Below are positions 43,953 to 52,305 of a stretch of 56,430 nucleotides of DNA, one piece after another. Position 1 is the stretch's first letter, and every line of letters starts with the position of its first letter. The notes under the pieces were generated by a model. The model ran no database searches and was not told the DNA's origin. It saw only the letters and a list, made by a program, of their open reading frames with translations. Source of the stretch: Betaproteobacteria bacterium (GTDB taxonomy: Bacteria > Pseudomonadota > Gammaproteobacteria > Burkholderiales > SG8-41); NCBI GenBank assembly GCA_025363575.1, contig JANYDM010000182.1:1-56430 (forward strand), written 5' to 3'. The position numbers and the translations under genes are program-made.

Positions 43953-44966
43953 ATGCAGCGCATGACTTTTGCGGGCCTGATGTGTGCGGTGAGTTTATTC
44001 ATGCAGACGATCGCGCAGCCGGCAGCGGCCGAGGTGGGCGAGGTGAAGGTCGCGCGGCAGTTCGGCATCTCGTTTCTGCCGCTGATGGTCATGCAGGACA
44101 AAAAGCTTTTTGAAAAGCATGCGAAGGCGGCCGGGCTCGACTCGACGGCAACGTACATGCAGATTTCCGGCGGCACCAGCGTCAACGACGCGCTGCTGTC
44201 GAACAGCATACAGATCGCCTCCGGCGGAGTGCCGCCGTTCGCGGTGTTCTGGGCGCGCACGCGCGGCACGCCCAACGAAGTCAAGGCGATGACTGCCAAG
44301 AACTGCGCGCCCATCATGCTGCTCACGCGCGAGCCGCGCATCAGGTCGATCGGCGACTTCACGGAAAAAGACAGGATTGCCATGCCCGCGACCAAGGTCT
44401 CCGGCCAGGCAATCATCCTGCAAATGGCAACGCAGCAGCAGTTCGGCAAAGGCAGCGAGTTTAAATACGACAACTTGCAGGTCGCGATGCCGACGCCCGA
44501 CGCCACAGCGGCGCTGATGTCCGGCGCCGGCGAGATCAACAATCATTTTTCCGAGGCGCCGTTCCAGTACCAGGAGCTGAAGAAACCGGGCGTGCGCCGC
44601 ATCCTGAAATCGTACGATGTGCTGGGCGGCAAGACGACCTATAACCTCGTGTGGACCACCGCCAGATTCCACGACGAGAATCCAAAAAACTATCAGGCAT
44701 TTCTCGCCGCATTCAACGAAGCGATTCAGGATATCAACAAAGACCGCCGCGGCGCGGCCGAGATTTATGTGCGCATCACGAAAGAAAAAATTTCGGTCGA
44801 TGAAGTGCTCGAGCTCATCAACGATCCGGATATCGAATTCACGATGACGCCGAACAACATGATGAAAATCGTCGGCTTCATGGCGGACGTGGGGCACATC
44901 AAGGTGAAGCCGGGATCATGGAAGGATATGTTTTTCCCGGAGGTGCACCATTTGCCGGGCAGTTAA
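43953..44966 (+). CDS. NitT/TauT-type ABC transporter substrate-binding protein (orphan)
   Basis: This 337-aa periplasmic binding protein of the SsuA/TauA/NMT1 type has its signal peptide ending PAAAE. The core runs through KVARQFGISFLPLMVMQDKK, QISGGTSVNDALLSNSIQIA and AMPTPDATAALMSGAGEINN. No permease or ATPase gene lies beside it, so it must use components encoded elsewhere or have another role. GAGGAG precedes the ATG. Likely ligands of the family are sulfonates, nitrate or pyrimidine-like molecules. Confidence 0.87.
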   Translation: MQRMTFAGLMCAVSLFMQTIAQPAAAEVGEVKVARQFGISFLPLMVMQDKKLFEKHAKAAGLDSTATYMQISGGTSVNDALLSNSIQIASGGVPPFAVFWARTRGTPNEVKAMTAKNCAPIMLLTREPRIRSIGDFTEKDRIAMPATKVSGQAIILQMATQQQFGKGSEFKYDNLQVAMPTPDATAALMSGAGEINNHFSEAPFQYQELKKPGVRRILKSYDVLGGKTTYNLVWTTARFHDENPKNYQAFLAAFNEAIQDINKDRRGAAEIYVRITKEKISVDEVLELINDPDIEFTMTPNNMMKIVGFMADVGHIKVKPGSWKDMFFPEVHHLPGS

Positions 44967-45061
44967 GACCTATCGCGCATGGGGGAAACGGGCGTATGGG
45001 CACGCCTTGTGGCATTAATCATGAAAATGTAAGATTTACAACTGAAAACCCGCCTCGAATC

Positions 45062-45091
45062 TTGACGTTTATTAGGTTGCTGCAATATAAA
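45062..45091 (+). promoter_or_regulatory. Sigma-70 type promoter of the PA2779-family gene
   Basis: TTGACG (45062-45067) and TATAAA (45086-45091) are separated by 18 bases, each 5/6 to consensus. They lie about 70 bases before the ATG, in an AT-rich gap after the ABC binding-protein gene. Confidence 0.6.
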
Positions 45092-45161
45092 AGCAGGGTG
45101 CACCTGTGTATTCTTGGCAGGGGCCGATCGACATTCCCTCTAATTTTTGACAGGAGCTTTG

Positions 45162-45518
45162 ATGAAATCATTGTATAAAATTGTCTGCAAACTTTTGATC
45201 GTTACCATGATGCTGCTGCCGTTCGCGACGCAGGCCGGCATGATAGGCACCGACCAGCTCGTCGCTGGCGCGAGCGATCAGGCCAATCGCGATAAGGTCG
45301 TCGACTTCATGACTCGCACCGATGTGCTCAAAAAGTTCGAGACGCTGGGCCTGACCGCCGCGACGGCGCAAGACCGCGTGAACGCCATGACGCAGGAAGA
45401 AATTAACCGGATCGCCGGCAAGATCGACTCGCTGCCTGCCGGCGCGAGCAACAATGGCTGGTGGATTGCGCTCGGCGTGATCGCCATCGCGGCCATAATC
45501 TGGTACGCGTATAAGTAA
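45162..45518 (+). CDS. PA2779-family small membrane protein
   Basis: This 118-aa protein has an N-terminal signal or anchor (MKSLYKIVCKLLIVTMMLLP). The core includes MIGTDQLVAG, VVDFMTRTDVLKKFETLGL and AMTQEEINRIAGKIDSLPAG, and a second helix at the C-terminus (WWIALGVIAIAAIIWYAYK). This is the layout of the Pseudomonas PA2779 family, usually found next to a PA2778-type cysteine peptidase/TPR protein, which is missing here. A strong promoter, AGGAG and a terminator make it a self-contained, probably well expressed gene. Confidence 0.85.
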   Translation: MKSLYKIVCKLLIVTMMLLPFATQAGMIGTDQLVAGASDQANRDKVVDFMTRTDVLKKFETLGLTAATAQDRVNAMTQEEINRIAGKIDSLPAGASNNGWWIALGVIAIAAIIWYAYK

Positions 45519-45552
45519 TTTGTCGGCGCATCAAAGCAGGACACGCAGCAGA

Positions 45553-45581
45553 AAAGCCCGCTTCATCGCGGGCTTTTTTTT
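45553..45581 (+). terminator. Rho-independent terminator of the PA2779-family gene
   Basis: The 9-bp stem AAAGCCCGC / GCGGGCTTT has a 6-base loop and is followed by a T-run. It lies 35 bases beyond the stop codon. Confidence 0.9.
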
Positions 45582-45676
45582 GTCCTGCGCCGCTCTACGC
45601 CGGTTGAGATGCGCAGTCGCGCGTCGGCGTGAAAAACAGAGTCCTTGCTCTGCCGGAAGGGGGCAGGCCGAAACTC

Positions 45677-46690
45677 TTATTTCTTTACCAGTCCGAGTTC
45701 ACTCATCAAATTTTTCAGCTCGCCGTATTCGGATTGCAGTTGCGCGCGCGTTTCGCTGCTGCGCAGGAATTCGCCGGTCAGCGCATCCTTCTCGAGCATG
45801 CTTTTCCATTCAGGCGTAGCGACCACGCGCGCGAGCACGTTTTCCCAGTAGGCGGTTTGCGCAGACGTGATGCCGCGCGGGCCTATCACCACCCGCCAGT
45901 TGGAAAGCGCGGCGCTGATGCCGAGCTCTTTCGTCACCGGCACGTCCGCGTAAGCGCCGGGCAGACGTTTTGGCGCAGCGATTGCGATCATGCGCAGGCC
46001 GCCTGACTGGATGTACGGAAGCAGGGTGGCTGCGGGCGCCACGACCAAATCGACGTGCCCGCCGAGCGCCGCGGTAACACTGTCCCCGCCGCCGTTGAAC
46101 GTGACGACTTTAAGTTTTTTTACGTCGCCGCCGGCGGCGCGCGCGACCAGCGCGAGCGCGATGTAATTATGGTTGCCGATGACGCCGGAAATCGCCGTGC
46201 TGATCGAGCCCGCGTCGGTTCTGAGGCGGGCCACGAGATCCTTGCCGGTCTTGAGCGGCGAATCCGTCCTGACCGCGAAGCCCACATATTCGGTAAAGAG
46301 CTGCGCAACCGGTGCGATTTCGGCGAGCCCAACCTGGCTGCGCCCGGCGATGATGTCGCCGAGAAAGGTGGCCGAAATGATGCCGATGTAGTGGGCGTCT
46401 CCCGGGTGCTGATTCACGTAGCCGATGCCGATCACCTGGCCGGCGCCGGGCTTGTTCGTAACCGTCATGACGGGAATTACGAAGCGTTTTTCCTGGGCGA
46501 TATGCTGCACGAGGCGGGCGATGCGGTCGTTGCCGCCGCCGGGCGCATTCGGTACGACGATCTCGACGCGCTTGTCGGGTGCCCAGTCCGCGGCGCATGT
46601 ATCGCTGGCAATGCCCGACATGACGAGCATCGCAGCGAGCGCGATTGCATACACGGTCAGGGTCATGTTTGCCCGCAGGACAGTTTTCAT
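45677..46690 (-). CDS. Bug/TctC-family periplasmic solute receptor (9), divergent
   Basis: This 337-aa receptor belongs to a different branch from the others. The ligand loop is VPNAPGGGNDRIARL, followed by VTNKPGAGQVIGIGYV instead of the usual VDNR-GA/GG segment. The signal peptide ends near DTCAAD. The ATG at 46690 gives a proper signal sequence; the ribosome site is weak. It lies 43 bases downstream of the HMG-CoA-lyase-like gene on the same strand, so they are likely one operon. Confidence 0.87.
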   Translation of the reverse strand: MKTVLRANMTLTVYAIALAAMLVMSGIASDTCAADWAPDKRVEIVVPNAPGGGNDRIARLVQHIAQEKRFVIPVMTVTNKPGAGQVIGIGYVNQHPGDAHYIGIISATFLGDIIAGRSQVGLAEIAPVAQLFTEYVGFAVRTDSPLKTGKDLVARLRTDAGSISTAISGVIGNHNYIALALVARAAGGDVKKLKVVTFNGGGDSVTAALGGHVDLVVAPAATLLPYIQSGGLRMIAIAAPKRLPGAYADVPVTKELGISAALSNWRVVIGPRGITSAQTAYWENVLARVVATPEWKSMLEKDALTGEFLRSSETRAQLQSEYGELKNLMSELGLVKK

Positions 46691-46733
46691 TCGGCAGTCA
46701 TGGCGGCCGATAGTGTGGCGCATCGCACTCTGG

Positions 46734-47699
46734 TCAGGCAGCAGCGCGTACCTTTTCGCGCAGGGCGCGCAACGGCCCGCCCTGCTTGATCGATCCCGGC
46801 AGCGGGTGGTCGACGATGTCTTCGGCAAGGCGCGCGGCTTCTATCAGCAGGTCGAGATCGACGCCGGTGTCGACGCCCATCTCCTCGCTCATGAACACGA
46901 GGTCTTCAGTGCAGATGTTACCTGCGGCGCCCTTGTGCGCGGCGAACGGGCAACCGCCGAGCCCGGCGACGCAGGCGTCGTAAACCCCCACGCCCATTTC
47001 GAGCCCGGCGTACGCGAGCGCAACCGCCATGCCGCGCGTGTCGTGCAAATGCAGCGACAGGCGCTGATCGGGATATTTGTTGCGTACTGCCCCGAGCACC
47101 CGCTTCAACGACAGCGGCGTCGCCCATGCCATGGTGTCGGACAGGTTGAGCGTCTTGATCGTGAGATTGTGCTCCGCAGCGAGGTCGAAAATCTGCTGCG
47201 TGATGTTCAGTACGCGTTCGACGGAGATGTCGCCTTCGAAGTTGCAGCCGAACGCCGCCATGATGGAGCCGCGATCGACCGGCACGCCGTGCTTTTTGTA
47301 CATCTCTATCATGCCGTGCTGCGCGTCGTAGTTTTCCTGCAGCGTGCGCTTTTGATTGCGCTTGACGAATGCTTCCGACGCGGTGAGCGAAATAATGCCG
47401 GTCGTGTCGAAGCAGCCGCTGGCGATCGCGCGCTCGAGGCCTTTCTCGTTCAGCGACAGCGCTTCATAGCGCACGCCGGGATGCCGCTTGAAGCCGGCGG
47501 CGACTTCGTCCGCATCGGCCATGCCGGGAACGTTTTTCGCGGGCACGAACGAGCACACCTGGATCTGCTTCAGCCCCGTGCGCGACAGCGCGTCGACGAG
47601 CTCGATCTTGCGCGCCGTCGGGATCGGCCCCTTCTCGAATTGAAAACCTTCGCGCGGGCCCTGCTCGTAGATGTGCACGGATGTCGGCAGATCGCTCAT
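46734..47699 (-). CDS. Hydroxymethylglutaryl-CoA lyase-like TIM-barrel enzyme
   Basis: This 321-aa HMGL-like protein has YEQGPREGFQFE at the metal-site start, SLHLHDTRGMAVAL with the paired histidines, and the catalytic-loop GLGGCPFAAHKGAAGN with its cysteine. In authentic HMG-CoA lyase the first motif reads GPRDGLQNE. Here the metal-binding Asp is Glu, which suggests a related but distinct C-C lyase substrate. GAGGAG precedes ATG 47699. It forms a probable operon with a Bug receptor, hinting that the imported acid becomes a CoA ester cleaved by this enzyme (inference). Confidence 0.85.
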   Translation of the reverse strand: MSDLPTSVHIYEQGPREGFQFEKGPIPTARKIELVDALSRTGLKQIQVCSFVPAKNVPGMADADEVAAGFKRHPGVRYEALSLNEKGLERAIASGCFDTTGIISLTASEAFVKRNQKRTLQENYDAQHGMIEMYKKHGVPVDRGSIMAAFGCNFEGDISVERVLNITQQIFDLAAEHNLTIKTLNLSDTMAWATPLSLKRVLGAVRNKYPDQRLSLHLHDTRGMAVALAYAGLEMGVGVYDACVAGLGGCPFAAHKGAAGNICTEDLVFMSEEMGVDTGVDLDLLIEAARLAEDIVDHPLPGSIKQGGPLRALREKVRAAA

Positions 47700-47889
47700 G
47701 GTGTGCTCCTCGCTTGAATTGACGCGGCACAAGGCAGTTGGGCGCCGCGAATTGATATCGCCCTTGCAGCAGGCATCAGCCGCAAGAATAGCATCCGGCG
47801 CGCGCAGCGGAAAGTACGGCGGCCGGCAGTTGCCAAGTCGCCGCGCTTAATGCATAAAGCACATTCTCTACACCAATCCTCCTATCGAC

Positions 47890-48702
47890 ATGCCTGTTGC
47901 ACGCATTACACCTGACCTCGAAATGCATTACGAGATCGACGATTTCACCGACCCCTGGCGCGAGGCCGAGACGATATTGATGATTCACGGCAATGCCGAA
48001 CGCGGCTCGTCGTGGTACGGCTGGGTGCCGCATCTCGCGCGCGATTTTCGCATCGTGCGGCCCGACACGCGCGGCTTCGGCGAATCGACAGTGATGCCGC
48101 GCGACTTCAAATGGACGATCGACCTCGTGGTCGATGACTACCTCGCGCTCATGAAGCAGCTCGGCATCGAGCGCTTTCATCTCATCGCGGCCAAGCTCGG
48201 CGGCACCATCGCGCGCCACTTTGCGGCGCGCTGTCCCGACCAGGTGCTGACGTTGACGGTAGTCGGGACCCCGCCGCCGAACTGGGACCGCATGGGCGCG
48301 AAGGCAGCGCACTCGACCGACGAGCTCGAGAAGCTGGGCGTCGAAGCGTGGGCGGCCAAAAACATGAGCAAACGCCTCGGCAGCAAATTTCCCAAAGAAG
48401 GCGTCGAGTATTGGACCAAGCTGATGGGCCGCTCGGCGGCGTCGACCATGGTCGGCTTCGGCGAAACGATCCCGTACACCGATATCACCGCCGATCTGCC
48501 GCGCATCAAGTGTCCCACGCTCGTCATGACAACGGAGGCGAGTGCGCTGGGCTCCGTCGAGTCGACCCGTGAGTGGCAAAAGCTGATTCCGAATTCGGAG
48601 CTGCGCGTGATACCCGGCGATTCCTATCATCTTGCCGCGACGGACGCGGACTGTTGCGCCGAAGAGGCCCGCGAATTCATACTGAAACATAGAAAAAAAT
48701 GA
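47890..48702 (+). CDS. Alpha/beta-hydrolase-fold protein lacking the nucleophilic serine
   Basis: This 270-aa alpha/beta hydrolase fold has the oxyanion-hole region LMIHGNAERGS, RPDTRGFGES and a C-terminal histidine in GDSYHLAATD. The nucleophile elbow, normally G-x-S-x-G, reads LIAAKLGGTIA, with Lys102 (AAG, 48193-48195) in place of serine. AAG is not one base from a serine-elbow TCG-type codon, and the surrounding fold is well conserved, so this looks like a natural variant rather than an error. Ordinary esterase action is doubtful. It overlaps the next Bug gene by four bases (ATGA). Confidence 0.85.
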   Translation: MPVARITPDLEMHYEIDDFTDPWREAETILMIHGNAERGSSWYGWVPHLARDFRIVRPDTRGFGESTVMPRDFKWTIDLVVDDYLALMKQLGIERFHLIAAKLGGTIARHFAARCPDQVLTLTVVGTPPPNWDRMGAKAAHSTDELEKLGVEAWAAKNMSKRLGSKFPKEGVEYWTKLMGRSAASTMVGFGETIPYTDITADLPRIKCPTLVMTTEASALGSVESTREWQKLIPNSELRVIPGDSYHLAATDADCCAEEAREFILKHRKK

Positions 48703-49667
48703 AAATTTCATGCACGCAGGCGTTGGCTGCGCTGTTGTTCGCCGTGCTCGGACTGCAGGCGGCCGCGCAAGACTATCCGCATAAACCCATCCGCATCATC
48801 GTGCCTTATCCGCCGGGTGGCCCGAGCGACATGCAGGCGCGCCTCGTCGGCATCGAGCTGACGAAAGCGTGGGGCCAGACTTCGGTCATCGACAATCGCG
48901 GCGGCGGCAGCGGCATCATAGGCACTGAAATGGCGGCACATGCCGACGCCGACGGTCACACGCTGATCCTGATGTCCGCCACCAATGCGGTGCAGCCGGC
49001 GCTTTATCCGCAGCTGCCGTTCGATCTCGTGCGCGATTTCGCGCACATCACGCTGATCACGTCCGGGCCAGGCATCATGGTCGTCAATCCTTCGTTGCCG
49101 ATTCGCTCGGTGCCGGACTTTATCGCTTACGCCAAGGCGCGGCCGGGCAAAGTATTTTTCGGCTCGGCCGGCAATGGCGCGCCCAGCCACCTCGCGGTCG
49201 AGTTGCTGAAAGTCATGGCGCAGATCGATGTCGTGCATGTGCCTTATAAAGGCATGGCGCCTGCGCTGACCGATGTGATAGGCGGCCAGCTGCAGTTCAG
49301 CATCCCGACGATCGCCGGCGGCCTGCCGCTCACGCGCGCCGGCAAACTCCGTGCGCTTGCAGTAACCGGTGCACATCGCTCGCCGGCGGAGCCCGGCCTG
49401 CCGACGATAGCGGAGGCGGGTGTGACCGGCTATCAGGCGTCCAATTGGTACGGCTTCGCCGCGCCCGCGAAAACGCCGCGCGCGCTCGTCGACAAGCTCA
49501 ATCGCGAATTTGCGCGCATTATGGCTGCTGCTGAGGTACGCGAGAAACTCATCAATGTCGGGATGGAGCCCGGCACGATGACACCCGAGCAGTACACCGC
49601 GTTCGTCAAAGCCGAAGTCGTGAAATGGGGAAAGGTCGTTAAAGCCGCGGGCATTAAGGCCGACTAG
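48699..49667 (+). CDS. Bug/TctC-family periplasmic solute receptor (10)
   Basis: This 322-aa receptor is translationally coupled to the alpha/beta-hydrolase gene (ATGA). The signal peptide ends AAAQDYP and the ligand loop is PYPPGGPSDMQARL. Its C-terminal codons and stop are part of a 28-bp unit that is duplicated in tandem just downstream. Confidence 0.93.
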   Translation: MKISCTQALAALLFAVLGLQAAAQDYPHKPIRIIVPYPPGGPSDMQARLVGIELTKAWGQTSVIDNRGGGSGIIGTEMAAHADADGHTLILMSATNAVQPALYPQLPFDLVRDFAHITLITSGPGIMVVNPSLPIRSVPDFIAYAKARPGKVFFGSAGNGAPSHLAVELLKVMAQIDVVHVPYKGMAPALTDVIGGQLQFSIPTIAGGLPLTRAGKLRALAVTGAHRSPAEPGLPTIAEAGVTGYQASNWYGFAAPAKTPRALVDKLNREFARIMAAAEVREKLINVGMEPGTMTPEQYTAFVKAEVVKWGKVVKAAGIKAD

Positions 49668-49740
49668 AAGCCGTCGCAAAATGCGGGCCGAGTAGAAGCC
49701 GTCGCAAAATGCGGGCCGAGTAAGCCGTCGGTAGTTGCAA
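49658..49740 (+). repeat. 28-bp tandem duplication at the 3' end of Bug receptor 10
   Basis: The unit at 49658-49685 covers the last codons and TAG of the receptor. It is copied at 49686-49713 with one mismatch (GGCCGA[C/G]TAG start). A third, degenerate partial copy runs to about 49740. It probably arose by slippage. Confidence 0.85.
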
Positions 49741-49843
49741 GCCGACTAGCAGGTCCGCGCGGCGGCGGCCACCAATTTGCAGTTTACTCCCGCGTTTGCT
49801 ACAACGTTTGCTTCCTGTCTGCCCGTTTGCATCTCCTCTGCTC

Positions 49844-50980
49844 ATGACGCTTTACCTCACGCTGGCGCTGGCGTTTTTCAACATGACCGGCGTGCGCGCG
49901 TCACGCGTGCTGGCCGTGCTCTATGCGATCAAGCTGGGCGCGCAGCCATTCACCATAGGCGCGCTCGCCGCGACGTTCGCGCTGTTCCCGCTGCTGCTCT
50001 CGTGGCCGGCCGGACGCATCGTCGATCGTTACGGCCCGCGCACGCCGCTGCTGCTCGGCGCGCTCGGCAGCGCCGTGGGCTTGCTGCTGCCTTGCTTCTG
50101 GCCTTCACTGGCGGCGGTGTTCATCGCGGCCGCGACGAGCGGAATCGCGACGACGTTTTTCAGCATCGCGCTGCAAAACATGGTCGGCGTGCTGTCGACT
50201 GTCGAAAACCGCGCGCGCAACTACAGCAATTACGCGATGGCGATTTCGATGGCGGCTTCCGCCGGGCCGATGCTCGCGGGATTTTCGTTCGACAGCGTCG
50301 GGCCCGCGGTGGCGTTTCTGTTCGGCGCGCTCTGCTTCACGGTGCCGGCGGCGATGCTCGCATTGTGGGGCGCGATGCTGCCGCGCGCCAAGCCAAGCAA
50401 GGCGCCGCCCATGAACGTGCGCGCCACACTCACCAACCCGGGCGTGCTGCCCGTGCTCATCGCGAGCAGTCTGGCGCAGACCGGGCTCGATATCTTTCAG
50501 TTCTATATCCCGGTCTACGGGCATGGCAACGGACTGTCGAGCGCGGCAATCGGCGTGGTGATCGCGATGTGCGCCATCGGCGGTTTTGCGGCACGGGTGA
50601 TACTGCCGTCGTGGATTGCGCGGCACAATGAAGAAAAAGTCCTGTCCCAGGCACTGGTGCTGAGCGGCCTGAGTTTCGTGTTGGTGCCGTTTTTTACGGG
50701 CGCGCTGGCGCTGTCGATGATCGCACTCGTCTTCGGTTTCGGCCTCAATGTCACGCAGCCGATTTCGCTGATGATCATGTACGCGCGCTCGCCCGAAGGG
50801 CGTTCGGGCGAAGCGCTCGGCGTGCGCTTTGCGGCGGACAACGCGACCAAGCTGGTCGGCCCCGTGATCTTCGGCGCGATTGCCGCTGCGCTCGGCGTGG
50901 CGCCGCTCTTCTGGATCAACGCGGTGATGATTGCGGGCGGCGGCCTGCTGATTCATCCAAGGCGCGGGCAGAAAAAATGA
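49844..50980 (+). CDS. MFS transporter (paralogue of the one at 7944-9134)
   Basis: This is a 378-aa major facilitator with about twelve helices. The signature loop is SWPAGRIVDRYGPRTPLLL; other features are NYSNYAMAISMAASAGPMLA and GLNVTQPISLMIMYARSPEG. ATG 49844 has no good ribosome site, and a TTG at 49796 would add 16 residues. The stop overlaps the next Bug gene's ATG (ATGA), so transporter and receptor are made together. That suggests a common ligand, although MFS carriers normally need no binding protein. Confidence 0.87.
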   Translation: MTLYLTLALAFFNMTGVRASRVLAVLYAIKLGAQPFTIGALAATFALFPLLLSWPAGRIVDRYGPRTPLLLGALGSAVGLLLPCFWPSLAAVFIAAATSGIATTFFSIALQNMVGVLSTVENRARNYSNYAMAISMAASAGPMLAGFSFDSVGPAVAFLFGALCFTVPAAMLALWGAMLPRAKPSKAPPMNVRATLTNPGVLPVLIASSLAQTGLDIFQFYIPVYGHGNGLSSAAIGVVIAMCAIGGFAARVILPSWIARHNEEKVLSQALVLSGLSFVLVPFFTGALALSMIALVFGFGLNVTQPISLMIMYARSPEGRSGEALGVRFAADNATKLVGPVIFGAIAAALGVAPLFWINAVMIAGGGLLIHPRRGQKK

Positions 50981-51942
50981 GATGCAGCTGTTTACGTATT
51001 GCGGCATTCCTGCTTGCTTCGGCAGCCCTGCACGCGGCGGCGCAAAGCTATCCAACCAAGCCGATACGCGTGGTGCTGCCCGTCGCGCCCGGCGGCGGCT
51101 CCGATATCATAGTGCGCGTGGCGACGCAGAAAGTCGCGGCAGCGATCGGCCAGCAGTTCGTGGTGGATTTTCGGGGCGGCGCGAACGGCAACATCGCTTA
51201 CGAGCTGGTAGCACGCGCCGCACCTGACGGCTATACGCTGCTGTGGGTGAATGCCGGCTTCGCCACGAATGCGAGCATGTACCGCAAGCTCGCGTACGAT
51301 CCGGTGCGCGATTTCACACCTATCACCCAGCTTACGAGCCAGAGTTACGTGCTCGTCGTCCATCCGTCGGTGCCGGCAAAGAGCGTGGCGGAATTCGTCG
51401 CGCTGTCGAAAGCGCGCAAGGGCGGCTTTGTCTATGCATCGACGGGCGCCGGCTCGCTGCCGCACCTTGGCATGGAGTTGTTCAAGCTGAAGTCCGGCAT
51501 AGCCGGCACGCATATTCCGTACAAAGGTGCCGGCCCCGCGCTGATCGACCTCATCGGCGGCCAGGTCGACGTGATGATGCCGACGATGATCGCCGGCACG
51601 CCATTTGCGAAAAACGGCAAGCTGCGCGCGCTGGCGCTGACAGGTGCGAAACGCTCATTGCTGCTGCCCGCGGTGCCGACGATCGCCGAGCAGGGCTATC
51701 CGGGATTCGAAGTCAGCGGCTGGTACGGCATGCTCGCGCCTTCCGGCACGCCGAGGGAAGCGATTACGCTGCTTCATCTGGAAATCGCAAAGGCGCTGAA
51801 GCTGGCCGAAGTCGCGGAACGCCTCGCAGGCGACGGCGCGGTGGCGGTCGGCAACACGCCGGAAGAATTTGGCGCATACATTAAATCCGAAATGGCGAAA
51901 TGGGCGCCGGTCATCAAGGCATCCGGCGCTACCGCGGACTGA
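50977..51942 (+). CDS. Bug/TctC-family periplasmic solute receptor (11)
   Basis: This 321-aa receptor overlaps the MFS stop by four bases. The signal peptide ends HAAAQSYP. The ligand loop is LPVAPGGGSDIIVRV, and the next segment is altered to VVDFRGGANGNIAYE (Phe for the usual Asn). It is followed by a repeat element and a decayed gene. Confidence 0.93.
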   Translation: MRCSCLRIAAFLLASAALHAAAQSYPTKPIRVVLPVAPGGGSDIIVRVATQKVAAAIGQQFVVDFRGGANGNIAYELVARAAPDGYTLLWVNAGFATNASMYRKLAYDPVRDFTPITQLTSQSYVLVVHPSVPAKSVAEFVALSKARKGGFVYASTGAGSLPHLGMELFKLKSGIAGTHIPYKGAGPALIDLIGGQVDVMMPTMIAGTPFAKNGKLRALALTGAKRSLLLPAVPTIAEQGYPGFEVSGWYGMLAPSGTPREAITLLHLEIAKALKLAEVAERLAGDGAVAVGNTPEEFGAYIKSEMAKWAPVIKASGATAD

Positions 51943-51950
51943 TTACACTT

Positions 51951-52007
51951 AAGTGCGCAGCACTTTTCTCACCTTCCCCTTCACGGGGAAGGCGGGATGC
52001 GGATGGG
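51951..52007. repeat. Dispersed C/G-rich repeat element, copy 1
   Basis: Contains GTGCGCAGCACTTTTC followed by ACCTTCCCCTT-CAC-GGGGAAGG, a perfect hairpin, then GGGATGCGGATGGG. Copy 2 at 54331-54476 shares the same opening and ACCTTCCCCTT core. It sits at the junction where the CMD gene loses its N-terminus. Confidence 0.6.
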
Positions 52008-52289
52008 TAAAATAGTAATCGAATGTCACGCGCTGGCCGAGGGTCTGACAGACGTGCAACTGAAGGCGCTCGCGGATTGGCGCCCGTCGACGCTGTTCGA
52101 CGCGACTGAGCGGGCGGTGCTCGCGTATACCGATGCGATTACCGACCATATCAAGGTAAGCGAGGATATCTCGCCGCCGTGCGACCGTTGTTCGACGGCC
52201 GCCAGCTGGTCGAGCTCACGGGCACCATAGCCGCGTATAGTTTCGTCTCGCGCTTTATGGCGGCGCTCGAAATCGAGCCCGGGGATTGA
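51997..52289 (+). pseudogene. Carboxymuconolactone-decarboxylase-family remnant, truncated and frameshifted
   Basis: The first frame gives HALAEGLTDVQLKALADW and LFDATERAVLAYTDAITDHI, typical of the middle of CMD/AhpD-like proteins. After GATATC (about 52165-52170) the family sequence continues one frame over as AAVRPLFDGRQLVELTGTIA and FVSRFMAALEIEPGD, ending TGA 52287-52289. One missing T would explain the shift. The N-terminal half, including the usual CxxxH redox motif, is absent and replaced by a repeat element. Clearly a decayed gene. Confidence 0.75.
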
Positions 52290-52305
52290 ATCAAAAGGGT
52301 GAAGG

